Source: Paguma larvata
Lineage: Eukaryota > Chordata > Mammalia > Carnivora > Viverridae
Length of the DNA stretch: 64,000 bases
Assembly: GCA_030068075.1 (NCBI GenBank)
Contig: CM057837.1
Span: 21,421,691 to 21,485,690, forward strand
Reading direction: 5' to 3'
Shown here: piece by piece, positions 9,426 to 20,747 of the stretch
Numbering within the stretch: position 1 is the first letter of the stretch
Layout: every line of letters starts with the position of its first letter
Made by a program: the position numbers and the translations under genes
The notes under the pieces: model-generated
Seen by the model: the letters and a program-made list of their open reading frames with translations, nothing else
Databases searched by the model: none
What the model was told of the DNA's origin: nothing

Positions 9426-10260
9426 CATCAGGGCTGGTCTAGACCAACCTGTGGTTTCAAGCCCTTTTCTATGACCCAAAGCCCACTGTAGCCAAGACAT
9501 AAAGTGAGGCGGGTGGGCGGTGACTGGGGCCCCGGTGGTTCCTTATATCCCACAATGGCCCTCGGGCTCTCCCACGGGACCTCGTGCGTGGAAAAGCTTC
9601 CAGACCCTCTGCTCGCTGACCTGTGACCTATAAAACTGGGCGTGCTTGTTTCTTCTAGGCTTTGTTTTCAGGATTTCGCACGCGCTCTCTCTACCCACAG
9701 CTGGGGATCAGAGAGGTTGAGACTCTTGCCCCACAGCCTACAGTTTAGGATTTCAAACCCGAGCTGATTCTATTTTAAGCTCCTTCCCAGGTCTGGGAGA
9801 GGTGGCTGGAAACCCCACAAGTCCCAACTCCGTAGTGGGACAGGGGAGCGAGTGTGTGTGGAAAGCCTTAATGCTTCCCTGGGGCAGCTAGTGTGCTGGG
9901 GGCGGGGCTTGGGAGAGGAGCCCGGGCTGGATGGACGGGGCCCGTGGTCTTGCTGCTGGACCGGAGCTGATGGCCTGGACAGGTGGGGTGGGGCGGGGGT
10001 GGAGTGCCTCATTCAGAAAGTATGGACAAGGCCAAGGTCATTCACGCAGAACAGCACGCCTGCAGACGGCACTGGAGCACCCCAATTGGCTTAAGACGCC
10101 CCATGGAGGCTGGGACTGGTCTATTTCCTCTCCTTCCCCCTGCCCCCTAGTGAATTCCTTACCTGTGGCTTTTCCTTAATCCAAGGTCACTGTTCGTTCA
10201 GGTGTGCTCATTGCTTCCTGTTGATACAGCCTACAAGTGAATACATTCAAAAGGGAAGAG
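9426..10260. other. unique intergenic DNA, no gene seen
   Basis: G+C-richer unique sequence. A possible MIR trace (ATCAGAGAGGTTGAGACTC) lies near 9,708. The short frames on both strands match no family I recognise. Confidence 0.5.
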
Positions 10261-10261
10261 T

Positions 10262-10424
10262 TTGGGGGCATCTGAGTGGCTGACTCCATTAAGCCTCTGA
10301 CTCTTATGCTCAGGTCATGATCTCGTGGTTGGTGAGATCGAGCCCCTCGCCAGGCTCTGCGCTGACAAAATGGAGCCTGCTTGGGATTCTCTCCCTCTCT
10401 TTCTCTGCCTTTCCCTGCTCACAG

Positions 10425-10456
<32 letters not shown>

Positions 10457-10486
10457 GCTCTCAAAATAAACTTAAGAAAAGAGAAA
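10262..10486 (+). mobile_element. CAN-SINE, layer B
   Basis: GGGGGCATCTGAGTGGCTGAC head and a (CT)n run at 10,431-10,457. Flanked by GAAGAGTTT. Confidence 0.9.
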
Positions 10487-10575
10487 GAGAAGAGTTTTAC
10501 TATGCTGATTAGGTCAGGATGCTACCAGGCTTCGCCAGTTTCTCCCGGGAAAGAACAGGCTATTAAAACAGACTG

Positions 10576-10808
10576 GGGAGGGGTCCCCGGGTGGCTTACT
10601 CGGTTAAGCGTCCGACTTCGGCTCAGGTCATGATCTCGCGGTCTGTGAGTTCGAGCCCCGCGTCGGGCTCTGTGCTGACAGCTCAGAGCCTGGAGCCTGC
10701 TTCGGATTCTGTGTCTCCCTCTCTCTCTGCCCCTCCCCTGCTCATGCTCTGTCTCTCTCTCTCTCTCTCTCTCAAAAATAAACATTAAAACTTAAAAAAA
10801 AACAACAA
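10576..10808 (+). mobile_element. CAN-SINE, layer A
   Basis: Near-consensus except for a changed head (GGGGTCCCCGGGTGGCTTACTCGG). Flanks ACAGACTGGGGA and ACAGGCTGGGGA. Confidence 0.93.
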
Positions 10809-11908
10809 CAACAGGCTGGGGAACCAAGTGCAGTTTGTAGGGCTGGTGATCCTACAGGACCCTACAGATGCCATTCGGATCCTCGAGTAGAGTCGAGTTC
10901 AGGGGGAGGGTGATCAGCCATCGTCAAAGAGTTTCCAGGATGTGGGAATTTCAGCACTAAAACCAGGAGGTCCCTGGCAAACCAGGATGCGTGGGTCACC
11001 CTCGTAAGTGGCTTCTTCGCAGGAACCTCGCCTGTGTTTTCCGGATGCTGCTGGCCCCATGAGGCCTCGCCACCTAAAGGCGCTTTGAGAGCCTTTAAGC
11101 AGACGGTGATGCTGGCGGCCTTGGCTTGGCATATGGGCCGTACATACCAGGAATACCCGGGCGGTCAACACACAAAATGCCCACACACTTGGGAGCTGGA
11201 CACCTCTCAGCGTGACACAGCTACTGAAACAGGAGGAATGGGGTGGGGTTGCCACCACCGAGCCGACGGACGGGCTTGGGAATGGTAGGCCGTGTGCCCT
11301 CTGAGGTGGAGCCCTCGCTGAGGTCCCGTGCTGAGAGGCTTCAGGAAATACACTGGCCTCGGGGGAGACAGGGACAAGGAGGAGGAGGGTCCCTGTCTCC
11401 CCCGGTGAGTGGAGGACGTTGCATCTCTCCTGTCTGGAAGGGAACCTGCTGGGGTTTTGATCCGAAGAGACTTAAGCTAGCATGGCATCCATCTAAATAA
11501 GCAGAGAGCAGCGGGGGGGGGGGGGGGGGGGGGGGGGCGGGGGGGGAAGGGGAGAGGCAGAAGAGGGGGAGGAGGGAGAAGTCTTTACCAGGATAAGAAC
11601 CCCTGCTGGGCAGCCTGCCTAACAGTCTCAGGCAACCCTGCGGCATAGGCTCAGCTGGATATGAGCAGCAACTCAGTTAAAGGAGTGAACCGAGGCTCAG
11701 AAGGTTGCACGGCTAAGTGACGGAACCCACACACCCCGTAACTGGGTTCACGTGTGGTCACAGACTCGGCCTCCTCAAACCAAGACACAGTCCTCACTTT
11801 ACTGCCTCGGGTCGAATAAGCCTTTCCTTATACCTACTCTCCATAAAGGAGCAGAAGGTATCAGAAAAACAAAGAAATATGATACGTCTTTGAAAACCAT
11901 AAGGTGGC
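10809..11908. other. unique intergenic DNA, no gene seen
   Basis: Mixed-composition unique sequence holding the G-run at 11,513. No repeat or protein family is recognised. Confidence 0.5.
11513..11546 (+). repeat. poly(G) run
   Basis: 25 consecutive G, one C, then 8 G, continuing into a G/A-rich stretch to about 11,580. Four or more G-tracts are available, so G-quadruplex formation is possible. The run length in the assembly may be unreliable. Confidence 0.85.
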
Positions 11909-12116
11909 GGGGCGCCTGGGGGGCTCAGTCAGTTAAGCGTTCGACTCTTGATTTCAGCTCAGGTCATGATCTCACGGTTTGTGATGGGATCGAGCCTCCC
12001 GTCAGCTGACAGCGAGGTGCTTGCTTGAGATTGTCTCTCTCCCTCTCTCTCTGCTCCTCCCCTGCTCATGCTCTCTCCTTCCTTCTTAAAAATAAATAAA
12101 CATTAAAAAAAAAAAA
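11909..12116 (+). mobile_element. CAN-SINE, layer B
   Basis: GGGGCGCCTGGGGGGCTCAGTC head, CTCTTGATTTCAGCTCAGG middle. Flanks ATAAGGTGGC and ATTAAGTGGC. Confidence 0.92.
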
Positions 12117-12748
12117 CCAACAACAATTAAGTGGCAATTCCTAGGGGGACCAAAAAAACCTATTAAATTGTCCAATAAATTACATGAGAACATATTTTAC
12201 CATAAAAAATAAATGAGCATAGGAAATTTTGATGTGTTTTAATTGATTTCATCCTGAAACTTGGCCAGTTGGCGTTTGCAAAGCTTTATGGATTTTACAT
12301 AAACAAAAATTAGTAAAATCTAGCCAACTCATCTGACGTTCTAACAAAGTATTTGTAAGATAGTAGATAATAGAATGACTGGCTGTATAAAAACTATGAT
12401 AAAGGCTAGAAAAATTACAAATCCAGACGCATCTGTGGGTTTAGTAGAAACCCAGAGAGTCCAGTGTTCATAGACGAGAGGCCAGTGTTCAGAGATGGCT
12501 GAGGATAAAAGTGGTTCTCTACTTCCCGAAACTATGTGTCACTCAATGCTATTCCTTTCAGGACAAAGTCATTGGAAAAATTTGATGCAATTCCTCAGTC
12601 AGATCGTGGCCCAGAGAGGGGCGCCATTTAGCCAGTGATAGATGCACTGGACAAAAACTCACACTATTTCTAAACTTCGAAAAATGACCTGGAAATTATT
12701 GGAGTAATGTGATATATTACAATGTATACCCCTTCATTTTATCTTTCT
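12117..12748. other. AT-rich unique intergenic DNA
   Basis: No gene or clear repeat seen. Confidence 0.5.
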
Positions 12749-12765
12749 CTCTATGAAATATCTTT

Positions 12766-12982
12766 TTAAAAAAAATTTTTTTAGCGTTTATTTATTTTTG
12801 AGAGACATAGAGAGAGAGTGTCAGCAGGGGAAGGGCAGAGAGAGGGAGACACAGAATCTGAAGCAGGCTCCAGGCTCTGAGCCGCCAACACAGAGCCCGA
12901 CGCGGGACTCGAACTCACAGACCGTGAGATCATGACCTGAGCCGGAGACGGCCACTCAACCGACTGAGACACCCAGGCGCCC
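12766..12982 (-). mobile_element. CAN-SINE, layer A, with 17-bp target-site duplication
   Basis: Flanked by CTCTATGAAATATCTTT at 12,749-12,765 and 12,983-12,999, perfectly matched. Confidence 0.95.
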
Positions 12983-13149
12983 CTCTATGAAATATCTTTA
13001 CATATCATGAGCCATTTCAAGAATAAAAGAAAATATATTAATTATTATTTCTGTATTAATTTGTACTGCATATCAGCCATTGAATATTTTTAATATCATC
13101 CTGCCTGTGGAATAGTGAAGTCGGAATTGTCATCAGCCATGTTTTATTT

Positions 13150-13830
13150 TTCTTTGCCCTCGATTCTTTATTATGTACGTTTTCAAACATACGAAAGAGT
13201 AGAAGGAGGTGTACGACAACCTCTGGTGTATACACCCATCACCTAGATTCAGCTGTTGTTAACCTTTGCTGTATTGTCTTTCTTGGTATATGTGGGTTTC
13301 GAACTATTTGAATGTGCACCGCAGGCATCGTGACTTTTCTTCACCCCTAAACGTTCAGCCTATATTTCCTAAATCAGGAGGTTTGCTCCTAGCCACGGTA
13401 TCATTATGGCAGCAGAGAAAACTCAGTTTCCTAATATCACCTAACCCAGTCCTTCCTCAAATTTCCCCCAATGTAGTTTGTCGAAGTCAAAGCCAACCCA
13501 GATTGTTGTGTTTCTAGAATCTCTTTTAGTCCTTCCACCTTTCCTTCCCCCCGTGACACTGACTTTTGGAAGAACTTAGGCCATTTATGTTACAGGGTCC
13601 ATGCTCTGGCTTTGTCCGATGCTTTCCTCACGACACTCCTTACTTTGTCCCTGGGTGTTTCTTGTGTACAGGAAGTTAGGCCCAAAGACGTGGCTGATTC
13701 AGGTTGGAAAGTCCGAATGCTCCGAAGGCGAAGTACGTCACGTCCCAGGGGATAGTCACATCATGTCAGGAGGCCCGTGATGTCATGGAGTCCCTGTTAG
13801 TGACACTGATGGCTTGCCGAGGGGGGACGG
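13150..13830 (+). mobile_element. old LINE-type repeat
   Basis: Seen in order: TACACCCATCACCTAGATTCAG, GGCATCGTGACTTTTCTTCACCCC, TCAAATTTCCCCCAATG, GACACTGACTTTTGGAAGAAC, GTCACATCATGTCAGGAGGC. This matches the widespread old L1-associated text 'cccatcacccagattcaac...atcatgacactttacccc...tcaaatttccccaatt...'. Confidence 0.65.
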
Positions 13831-14097
13831 TGAGGTCTCTTCACTGGAAACAGACACTGTTGAGACAACCAAGGCCCCTGGAGCACGCACAAGGCACTAG
13901 ATAACGGTAAGGAATTATTCGTTTCATTTGGGTAACGATGGTGTGATTGTGTAAGGAAATGTCCTTGTTTCTTCGATAGACACACAGGAATATTTAGGAG
14001 TATGCAGATGATAAGATGTTGGGGACATGCTTTGAAAGAACAGAGCAAAAAGGGAGGCCGGGAGAAAAAAAAAAAAAGAAAGGAAAGAACAGAATAA

Positions 14098-14562
14098 TAT
14101 TTTTTCTTTTTAATTTACATCCAAATTAGTCGGCCTAAAGTGCAATAAGGATTTCAGGAGTCCAGTGATTCATCCCCTTCATGTAACACCCAGTGCTCAT
14201 CCCAACAAGTGTCCTCCTTCGTGTCCCTCCCCCCATTTAGCCCATCCCCCCACCCACAACCCCACCAGCAACCCTCAGTTTGTTCTCCATATTTAAGAGT
14301 CTTCTATGTTTTGTCCCCCTCCTTGCTTTGATATTATTTTTGCTTCCCTTCCCCTGCATTCCTCGGTTTTGTATCTTAAATTACACATATGAGTGAAATC
14401 ATGTGATATTTGTCTTTCTCTGACTAGTTTCGCTTAGCATGATACTCTTTAGTTCTATCCATGTTGTTGCAAATGGCAAGATTTCATTCTTTTTGATTGC
14501 CGAGTAATACTCCTTTGTATATATACACCATGTCGTCTTTATCCATCCGTCAATGGACAAGA
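14098..14562 (-). mobile_element. LINE-1 3' end
   Basis: Poly(T) start, TTACATCCAAATTAGTCGG, CACCCAGTGCTCATCCCAAC, CATTTGTGAATACTCCTTTGTA-like end (GAGTAATACTCCTTTGTATA at 14,502). A 5'-truncated antisense copy. Confidence 0.88.
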
Positions 14563-14570
14563 GCAATGAT

Positions 14571-14800
14571 TTTTAAAAATTTTTTTAATGTGTATTTATT
14601 TTTGAGAGACAGAGACAGAGACAGAAAGACAGAGCATGGGTGGGGGAGGGGCAGAGAGCGAGGGAGACACAGAATCCGGAGCAGGCTCCAGGCTCTGAGC
14701 TGTCCGTACAGAGCCCGATGCGGGGCTGGAACTCACGAACTGTGAGATCATGACCTGAGCCGAAGTCGGCCGCTGAACCGACTGAGCCACCCAGGTGCCC
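14571..14800 (-). mobile_element. CAN-SINE, layer A
   Basis: Flanked by AAGAGCAAT on both sides, next to the L1 fragment. Extra ACAGAG repeats in the tail-side region. Confidence 0.93.
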
Positions 14801-14819
14801 CAAGAGCAATAAATGTTTA

Positions 14820-15350
14820 AAGGCAAAGAGGAAGATGAAGCAAGGGTGTCACACAGTTGATAATCCTTGAAACGGGGCTGGAAAAATCACAGTTCTTTGT
14901 CCTCTTCTCTCTACTTACCTGACTTAGAAAACTTGCATATTAGAGAGAAAAAGGGCGAATGATTTCGGAGATGGTGAGGTGCAACAGAGCCAAACCCAGA
15001 TCCCCCGGCTTACCGATTGCGGCCTTGGTCATCAGGACTTTTCCTCGCCCGGGCCACGTTCTGAGCGAGTGTGGTGTGGCCGGCTCCGGAAAGCACGGTG
15101 CCACAGCGGTCAGCGCTGTTTCAAAGGGCAAAATACCTTTCGTCACCCTTAACTTTGTAAGACTCACTCGCACTTGTTTCCTCAACAAAAGGTCACAAAT
15201 TACTTTCCAAAAAATGGCCAAAGGGTGAAGTTGAAAACGATCGCCATGCTGATCTCCGGAAGGGTACAGTCCTTGAGCTCACTTCTCGGTCTGCCGCAGG
15301 AGGCTGATCTGGGAGCCAGCCCAGGCCTTGTGTTTGAGCGTGGTTGACAG
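14820..15350. other. unique intergenic DNA, no gene seen
   Basis: Both strands carry 90-codon stop-free stretches but no recognisable protein family. Confidence 0.45.
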
Positions 15351-15364
15351 AAACCCATTCTTTC

Positions 15365-15582
15365 CTTTTGAAAAAAAAAACAAGAAGACCAAAAAACGTT
15401 TATTTTTTTATTTTTGAGAAGGAGAAAGTGTGCAAGTGGAAGGGGGAGCAGAGAGAGGTGGGGCGGGGGAGAGACAGAGAATCCCAAGCAGTCCAGAGCC
15501 TGACTCGAACCCAGGAACTGAGAGATCACCACCTGAGCCAAAATCAAGAGTCGGACGCCTCCAGGACTGCTCCGCCCGGCAG
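15365..15582 (-). mobile_element. CAN-SINE, layer B, diverged
   Basis: AACGTTTATTTTTTTATTTTTGAG tail side, CAAAATCAAGAGTCGGACGCC near the head. Flanks CAGAAACCCATTCT and CAGAAACCCATCCT. Confidence 0.9.
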
Positions 15583-15769
15583 AAACCCATCCTGACCTTG
15601 GAGGAAAACCCAACCTGTGAAAGAAATGGTATTCACGAGACCGCTTTCCCAGCCCGGCCAGGTTTCTCCAGACACCGATGCAACTCTCTGCAGAGATGGC
15701 CCTGGGTCCTTAGGGCACCTGACCTAGGACGATCCGGCCAGCTCTAAGGTAATTGCTTCTGTGGGGCCT

Positions 15770-15865
15770 TATGGTTTACAAAGGCATTTTTAGGTTTTTA
15801 GCAATTCCCTCGGCTACCCTCAAGCCTGTTTTACAGATGACATAATGGAGGCCTCCAGAGGCTCG
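15770..15865 (+). mobile_element. MIR fragment
   Basis: CTGTTTTACAGATGACATAATGGAGGCC resembles the MIR text 'ttttacagatgaggaaactgaggc'. Confidence 0.5.
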
Positions 15866-16038
15866 GAGACTTCTGGAGACTTCTCGAATGGCTAATACAG
15901 GGGGCGGTTGGTCCCCGGAACGGAAATCTCTTCATCCTCTTCCAGCCTTGACACCAGAGGCTGAATCCGGGCCTACCTTGTGTACTCCGTGGTGGCCCCA
16001 CCAGGCTGAGGTAGGAAACTTTACCAAGAGTGTTTTCA

Positions 16039-16206
16039 GAGGGGCCTGGGGGCTCAGTCGGTTAAGCGTCCAGCTCTTGATTTGGGCTCAGGTCATGATC
16101 TTGCGCGCGGTTTGTGCGATCGAGTCCCGTGTTGGGCTCTGGGCTGACGGTGTGGAGCCTGCCTGGGATCCTCTCTCTCAAAGTAAATAAATAAACATTA
16201 AAAAAA
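16039..16206 (+). mobile_element. CAN-SINE, layer B, short
   Basis: GGGGCCTGGGGGCTCAGTCGG head. The CT-rich part is lost (CTCTCTCTCAAAGTAAATAAAT). Flanks AGAGTGTTTTCAG and AGAGCGTGTTTTCAG. Confidence 0.9.
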
Positions 16207-16344
16207 AGAGCGTGTTTTCAGTATGCATGCAGTTTAAAGAAGTCACAATTTACCCTGGAAACCTCCTCAGGTGGTAATGGTTTTCTTATTGCTTAATTCT
16301 TCAGGAGCAAGTAAATCTACGGGGCAGTTTTATCTGGGTCCCCA

Positions 16345-16640
16345 GTCTTCCTTCCAGAGTCAAGCAACAGATACTTAGGGACACCCTCTCTATGCTAAGC
16401 TTGTGCTGGTGCCAAGAATTCCGTCAGAGACGCCTCAGAATTTCCTGTTCTCGAGGGCAGTTAGACATATTCACTGTAACTCCATAGAATGTGCCGAGTG
16501 CTCCAACAACATAGGTGCCCGGCACCCAACAGGCGTCCAGACAAACACTCAGGGAGCACGAGCCTCTCGGGTGAGTCAGAAAGGTTTCCTGAAGGAGGGG
16601 ACGTTTGACCTGGGCCTCAAACAATGAGTAGGATTGTGAC
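16345..16640 (+). mobile_element. old L2/L3-like repeat
   Basis: GGGACACCCTCTCTATGCTAAGC, AGAAAGGTTTCCTGAAGGAGGGG and GACCTGGGCCTCAAACAATGAG match the common text 'cctgaggaggtgacatttgagctgggtcttgaaggatgag'. Confidence 0.5.
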
Positions 16641-16865
16641 AGATTGAGAAGATGAAGAACTCTTTCAGGATTCAAGCGGCATAAAAACTCTCGTGTGGAC
16701 CAGGCATCTACCTCAGATTTCCTGTTTCTAGAGACAGCCTCGTTATGGTTTCCAAATTCTTCCCACGTACCACACCCTGAAACTGTCTGAGAGTTCTTTT
16801 GGATGGTCCACATCTTAGTGCGGCTAACCCACGTTTCTTTCTAATCAACCAAGACTAATGACTAG

Positions 16866-17087
16866 GGGTGCGCGGGGGGCTCAGTCTGTTAAGCGTCCAA
16901 CTTCGGCTCAGGTCACGATCTCGCGGTTCATGGGTTCAAGCCCCGCGTCGGGCCCTGTGCTGACAGCTCAGAGCCTGGAACCTGCTTCGGATTCTTTGTT
17001 TCCCTCTTTCTCTGGCCCTCCCCCACTCATACTCTGTCTCTCTCAAAAATAAATAAAAACATTAAAAAATAAACTAAAAAAAAAAAA
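16866..17087 (+). mobile_element. CAN-SINE, layer A
   Basis: GGGTGCGCGGGGGGCTCAGTC head. Flanked by AAGACTAATGACTA on both sides. Confidence 0.94.
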
Positions 17088-17556
17088 AAAGACTAATGAC
17101 TAAGGGCCCCAAGCAGCGCCCAGAACTGGTGGGTCGCAGCAAACGTCCCATGCAAGCATTTATTTGCTTTGGAATCAAACACCTCCCGGGCCTGTTTGTA
17201 TGTGGGGTGAATCATCAAGGTATGTATGTGACTGCTATACTTAACGCGACGTAAGGTGCCCGAGCAGGAAAGGTGCTGTGCTCCAGAGTGACAGCAAGCA
17301 GGACCTGGGAATCTGGTTCTCTGCCAGACCAACCAAGGAGATCCTTCGTGCAGTTCCACCCTCCAAAGTCCATTCTGTAGAAGCACGTTCACCTTAGAGA
17401 AATATCACAAATAACTGCTTTGGTTTTTAATCACTTTCAGCCTCAGAAGACATTTCTTATGTGCTTCTTGGAAATTTAGGAAATGAGTTCTAAGCGAAGA
17501 AAACTAGAATGGGCTCTAGATTAGGAAAAAAAATCAGTGCGGTGCAAAACGAAATG

Positions 17557-18005
17557 TAGGTGCGGTAAAACCTTGGATTGCAAGTAACTCGTTCTGCGAG
17601 TGTTCCACGAGATGAGCAAACGCTTTTTTTCTTTTACGTTTATTTATTATTATTTTTGAGAGAGAGAGAGAGAGGAGGGGGGGCAGAGAGAGAGGGGGAG
17701 AGATCCCAAGTAGGCTCCACATTGTCAGTGCAGAGCCCAATGTGGGGCTTGACCCCATGAACAGTGAGACCCTGACCTGAGCCGCAACGGAGTCCAACGC
17801 TTAACTGACTTAGCCACCCGGATGCCCCCGCGCAAACATTTCTAATAAACTTTAACTTGATGAACGAATGATGTCTTGCAACACGAGTAGTAGCTGATGC
17901 CGAAGGTCACATGATCACAGCCGAGCCAATGGTTCTTGAAATTTGCTTTGATATACGAGTGCTTTGGATGACAAGCATGTTTCCGTAAACCAAGGTTTTG
18001 CTGTA
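17557..18005. mobile_element. Tc1/mariner-type DNA transposon remnant
   Basis: Terminal inverted repeats are readable: left GCGGTAAAACCTTGGATTGC, right (reverse complement) TACAGCAAAACCTTGGTTTA, both beside TA. The body has AATAAACTTTAACTTGATGAACG, CGAGCCAATGGTTCTTGAAA and ATACGAGTGCTTTGGATGAC. No transposase frame. A SINE is nested at 17,623-17,830. Confidence 0.8.
17623..17830 (-). mobile_element. CAN-SINE nested in the mariner-type element
   Basis: Flanked by GCAAAC (17,616-17,621 and 17,832-17,837). (GA)n tract at 17,659-17,674. Confidence 0.93.
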
Positions 18006-18261
18006 CACGATTTCATCTGGAAATCAGGTAAAAGTTGAATGCAGGGAAGTTAGCAGCATCCACAAGGCTGGTCCACACTGGCCACAAATCTAAACAATTG
18101 CAGTGAGGTGGTGAAGAGACCCAGGGAATCATGAACGTTCACAGAGTCATTTCTAGGGTGGCGTGCATGAAATAATTCACGTAACCAGTGGCCCACCATT
18201 TCTGAGGTCTTTTATTATACAAACAAATACTTATTGCAGAAATATTAGACAATACAAACAA

Positions 18262-18448
18262 CCCGGGTGGCTCAGTCGATTGAGCATCCAACTTCGGCTC
18301 AGGTTATGATCTTGCAGTTCGTGGGTTCAAACTCCGCACCCAGCTCCCTGCTGTCCCAGAACCTGCTTTGGATCCTCTGTCTCCCACTCTCTCTCTCTGC
18401 CTCTTCCCTACTCATGCTCTCTCTCAAAAATAAACATTAAAAAAAAAT
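18262..18448 (+). mobile_element. CAN-SINE, 5'-shortened
   Basis: Begins at CCCGGGTGGCTCAGTCGATTG. Flanks ATACAAACAA and ATACAAATAA. Confidence 0.9.
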
Positions 18449-18449
18449 A

Positions 18450-19040
18450 CAAATAAGGATGGAAAAAAAAATCACCTGTATTGCCATGACCTAGGGACAA
18501 CACTGTTAATATCTGGTGAATATTCTTTGGGATTGTTTTCTGTCAACATCAGTATTACGTATTTTTCCCCTTAAAAATCAGACCATAACTGGAGCGCCCT
18601 GGTGGCTCAGTTGACTGAGCATCCAGCTTTGGCTCAGGTCATGATCTCGTAATTCGTGAGTTCAAGCCCCACATGGGGCTCTGTGCTGACAGCTCAGGGC
18701 CTGGAACCTGCTTCGGATTCTGTCTCTCTCTCCCTCTTGCCCTGCCCTACTCACTCTCCCCTACTCACTCTCTCAAAAATAAACATAAAAAAAATTTTTT
18801 TTAACTGAACCAGACCATAACTTACATACTACTTGGAAACCTGGCTTTCTTCACATACCTAGAACCCATCTTTCCCCATCAAGGCATCTATTTACTTCTA
18901 CCTCAGTATTTTTAATGGCTAGAGACTGCTTCTTCTCTGGGGGTGCCAAATTTAACCATTCTGCTATCGTTAGCATTCATTTCCAGTGTTTCACTGTTAG
19001 AAAGAAGCTACAGCGAACCTTTTGCTAAATCTTTGGGGAC
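18450..19040. mobile_element. old LINE remnant (antisense-type text) split by a SINE
   Basis: AAAAATCAGACCATAAC before the SINE, then TTACATACTACTTGGAAACC, GCTTTCTTCACATACC, TTTAATGGCTAGAGACTGC and CACTGTTAGAAAGAAGCTACAG. This resembles old L1 3' text 'tatttcttaatggctacatagtattcc'. Confidence 0.5.
18591..18810 (+). mobile_element. CAN-SINE, layer A
   Basis: GGAGCGCCCTGGTGGCTCAGTTG head. Flanked by CAGACCATAACT on both sides. Confidence 0.93.
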
Positions 19041-19567
19041 ATGGAAAGCCACTTCTCAGTCCTACGTTCTGGGTCGTGCGTGGCACCTGGCATTCAAGAG
19101 GACATCTCCCTATTGAGGCTCTAAGGTCCACTTCTAGAGTGAGGCACCCCTGCCCCAATCTCCAGAGGTCAGAGTAACTCCAGAGAAACCCAGTTCGGAT
19201 GTACCCTATGTCCTGACTCTCCTGCTTTATTTAGGACAACATAAAAAAATCACTGTGACAAGGAAGACAATTTAAATGAAATGCCAGAACTTTCCCCAAA
19301 TCTGTTTGCCAGGAAGTCAAAAAGCAAACATTTCCATTACTTAGTAGCACCACCTTTGCCAAGTCAGTTTCCTTTCGGCCTTCCTGTCTGGCAGAATTAA
19401 GGTTTGCCGTGAGAGAGAAGGAAGCAGAACTTGGAGAATGATCTTCTAGTAACTGAGATGAAACCTGTACTCAGACCCAGAACACAGGTAACTGTTCTTT
19501 CTATTGTATTTGCATTTTACATTCCCCAGACTCTTTCTTTAGCTGCTTAAGATACGGATTCACAAGA

Positions 19568-19764
19568 CACCTGGGGGGCTCAGTCGGTGAAGTGTCGCAC
19601 TCTTGATTTCAGCCCAGGTCATGATCTCATGGATCCTGTCGCTGAGCCCCACACTGGGCTCTGGGTTGACAGTGTGGAGCCTGCTTGGGATTCTGTCTCT
19701 CTGCCCCTCTCCCCCTGCTCGTGCTCTCTCAAGAATAAATAAACCTTAAAAAAAAAAAAAAAAG
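19568..19764 (+). mobile_element. CAN-SINE, layer B (left of a pair)
   Basis: CACCTGGGGGGCTCAGTCGG head. Preceded by the 17-bp GATACGGATTCACAAGA at 19,551-19,567, whose partner is at 19,959-19,975 after the second SINE. Confidence 0.94.
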
Positions 19765-19767
19765 GCA

Positions 19768-19958
19768 TAGGGGCACCTCGGTGACTCGGTTAAATATCCG
19801 ACTTTGGCTCAGGTCATGATCTCACACTTAGTGAGCTCAAGCCTCACTTTGGGCTCCATGCTAACAGTGTGGAGCCTGCAGGGGATTCTCTCTCCCCCCC
19901 CCCTCCGCCCCTCACTCACTCACACCCTCTCTCACTCTCTCTCTCTCTCAAAAAAAAA
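19768..19958 (+). mobile_element. CAN-SINE, layer B (right of a pair)
   Basis: GGGGCACCTCGGTGACTCGG head. Begins in the poly(A) of the left copy (AAAAAGGCATA between them) and closes with the shared 17-bp duplication. Confidence 0.93.
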
Positions 19959-20002
19959 GATACGGATTCACAAGATGGTACATTTAAATCTTTTTGTTGG
20001 AG

Positions 20003-20092
20003 TGTCTGGCTGGCTGGCTCAGTCAGTGGAGCGGGTCAAGAGTTCGAGCCCCAAGCTGAGTGTAGAGATTATAAACTTAAAAAAAAATCATT
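20003..20092 (+). mobile_element. older CAN-SINE, layer C, internally deleted
   Basis: GTCTGGCTGGCTGGCTCAGTC, GAGTTCGAGCCCCAAGCTGAG, then TGTAGAGATTATAAACTTAAA. Confidence 0.85.
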
Positions 20093-20094
20093 TT

Positions 20095-20740
20095 ATTAAA
20101 GCTGTTATTGTTACTGCTCCACTTTGTCTGGAACTTCAAAACATAAATGCTTAGGGTCTGAATTTTGGGGATGAAATTTGTTTTTATGGTTTGGTCCTTC
20201 CCCAGAAAAGTCAATTCCAACATGTAACGAAGCATATTCAGACTTCTAAGTAAATTAAAAGAATTCTGTCTTCTTTCTTTAAATAGAGGAGACATAGAGT
20301 AGAATCTTAAAGGGCTACAGCCCCCATTTTAAAATCCCACGGAAAACAGCTTCTCTCTCGCCTTGGAGTTTGGAAGAGATACATTGCCCACCAGGTACGG
20401 CTCCCTCACAGTCCAGAAGGCGCTCCTCAGCCAGCTCAGGCAGTTCTGGAATTCCTCCGACTCTAGGAGCACCAAGTCCCATAACCTCTAAGCCTCTAAA
20501 CATGGTTAGCTTGATTCGGGCGGGAGTCTCCTCAAACAAGACCAGTGCTTACGGCAAAGGAGCCTTTGGGGGGCTTTCTAAGATTCACTCGATGGATACT
20601 CCGTTCTCTTGATACTCAACACATGCTCCTTGAGGTCGACAGGAACATCTTAGTGAACTGTGTTCTTGGATTTTTCCCCCAAACCAGCCTTACCCAAATT
20701 CTGAATGCAGAGGAGTTCTCATGACCTTTACAAAATTCTG
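20095..20740. other. unique intergenic DNA, no gene seen
   Basis: No repeat recognised. The short frames are not supported by any family. Confidence 0.5.
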
Positions 20741-20747
20741 TATTAAG

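Noticed and set aside
16424..16813. 129-codon frame on the minus strand
   Set aside because: It overlaps an old L2/L3-like repeat in antisense and has no recognisable domain.
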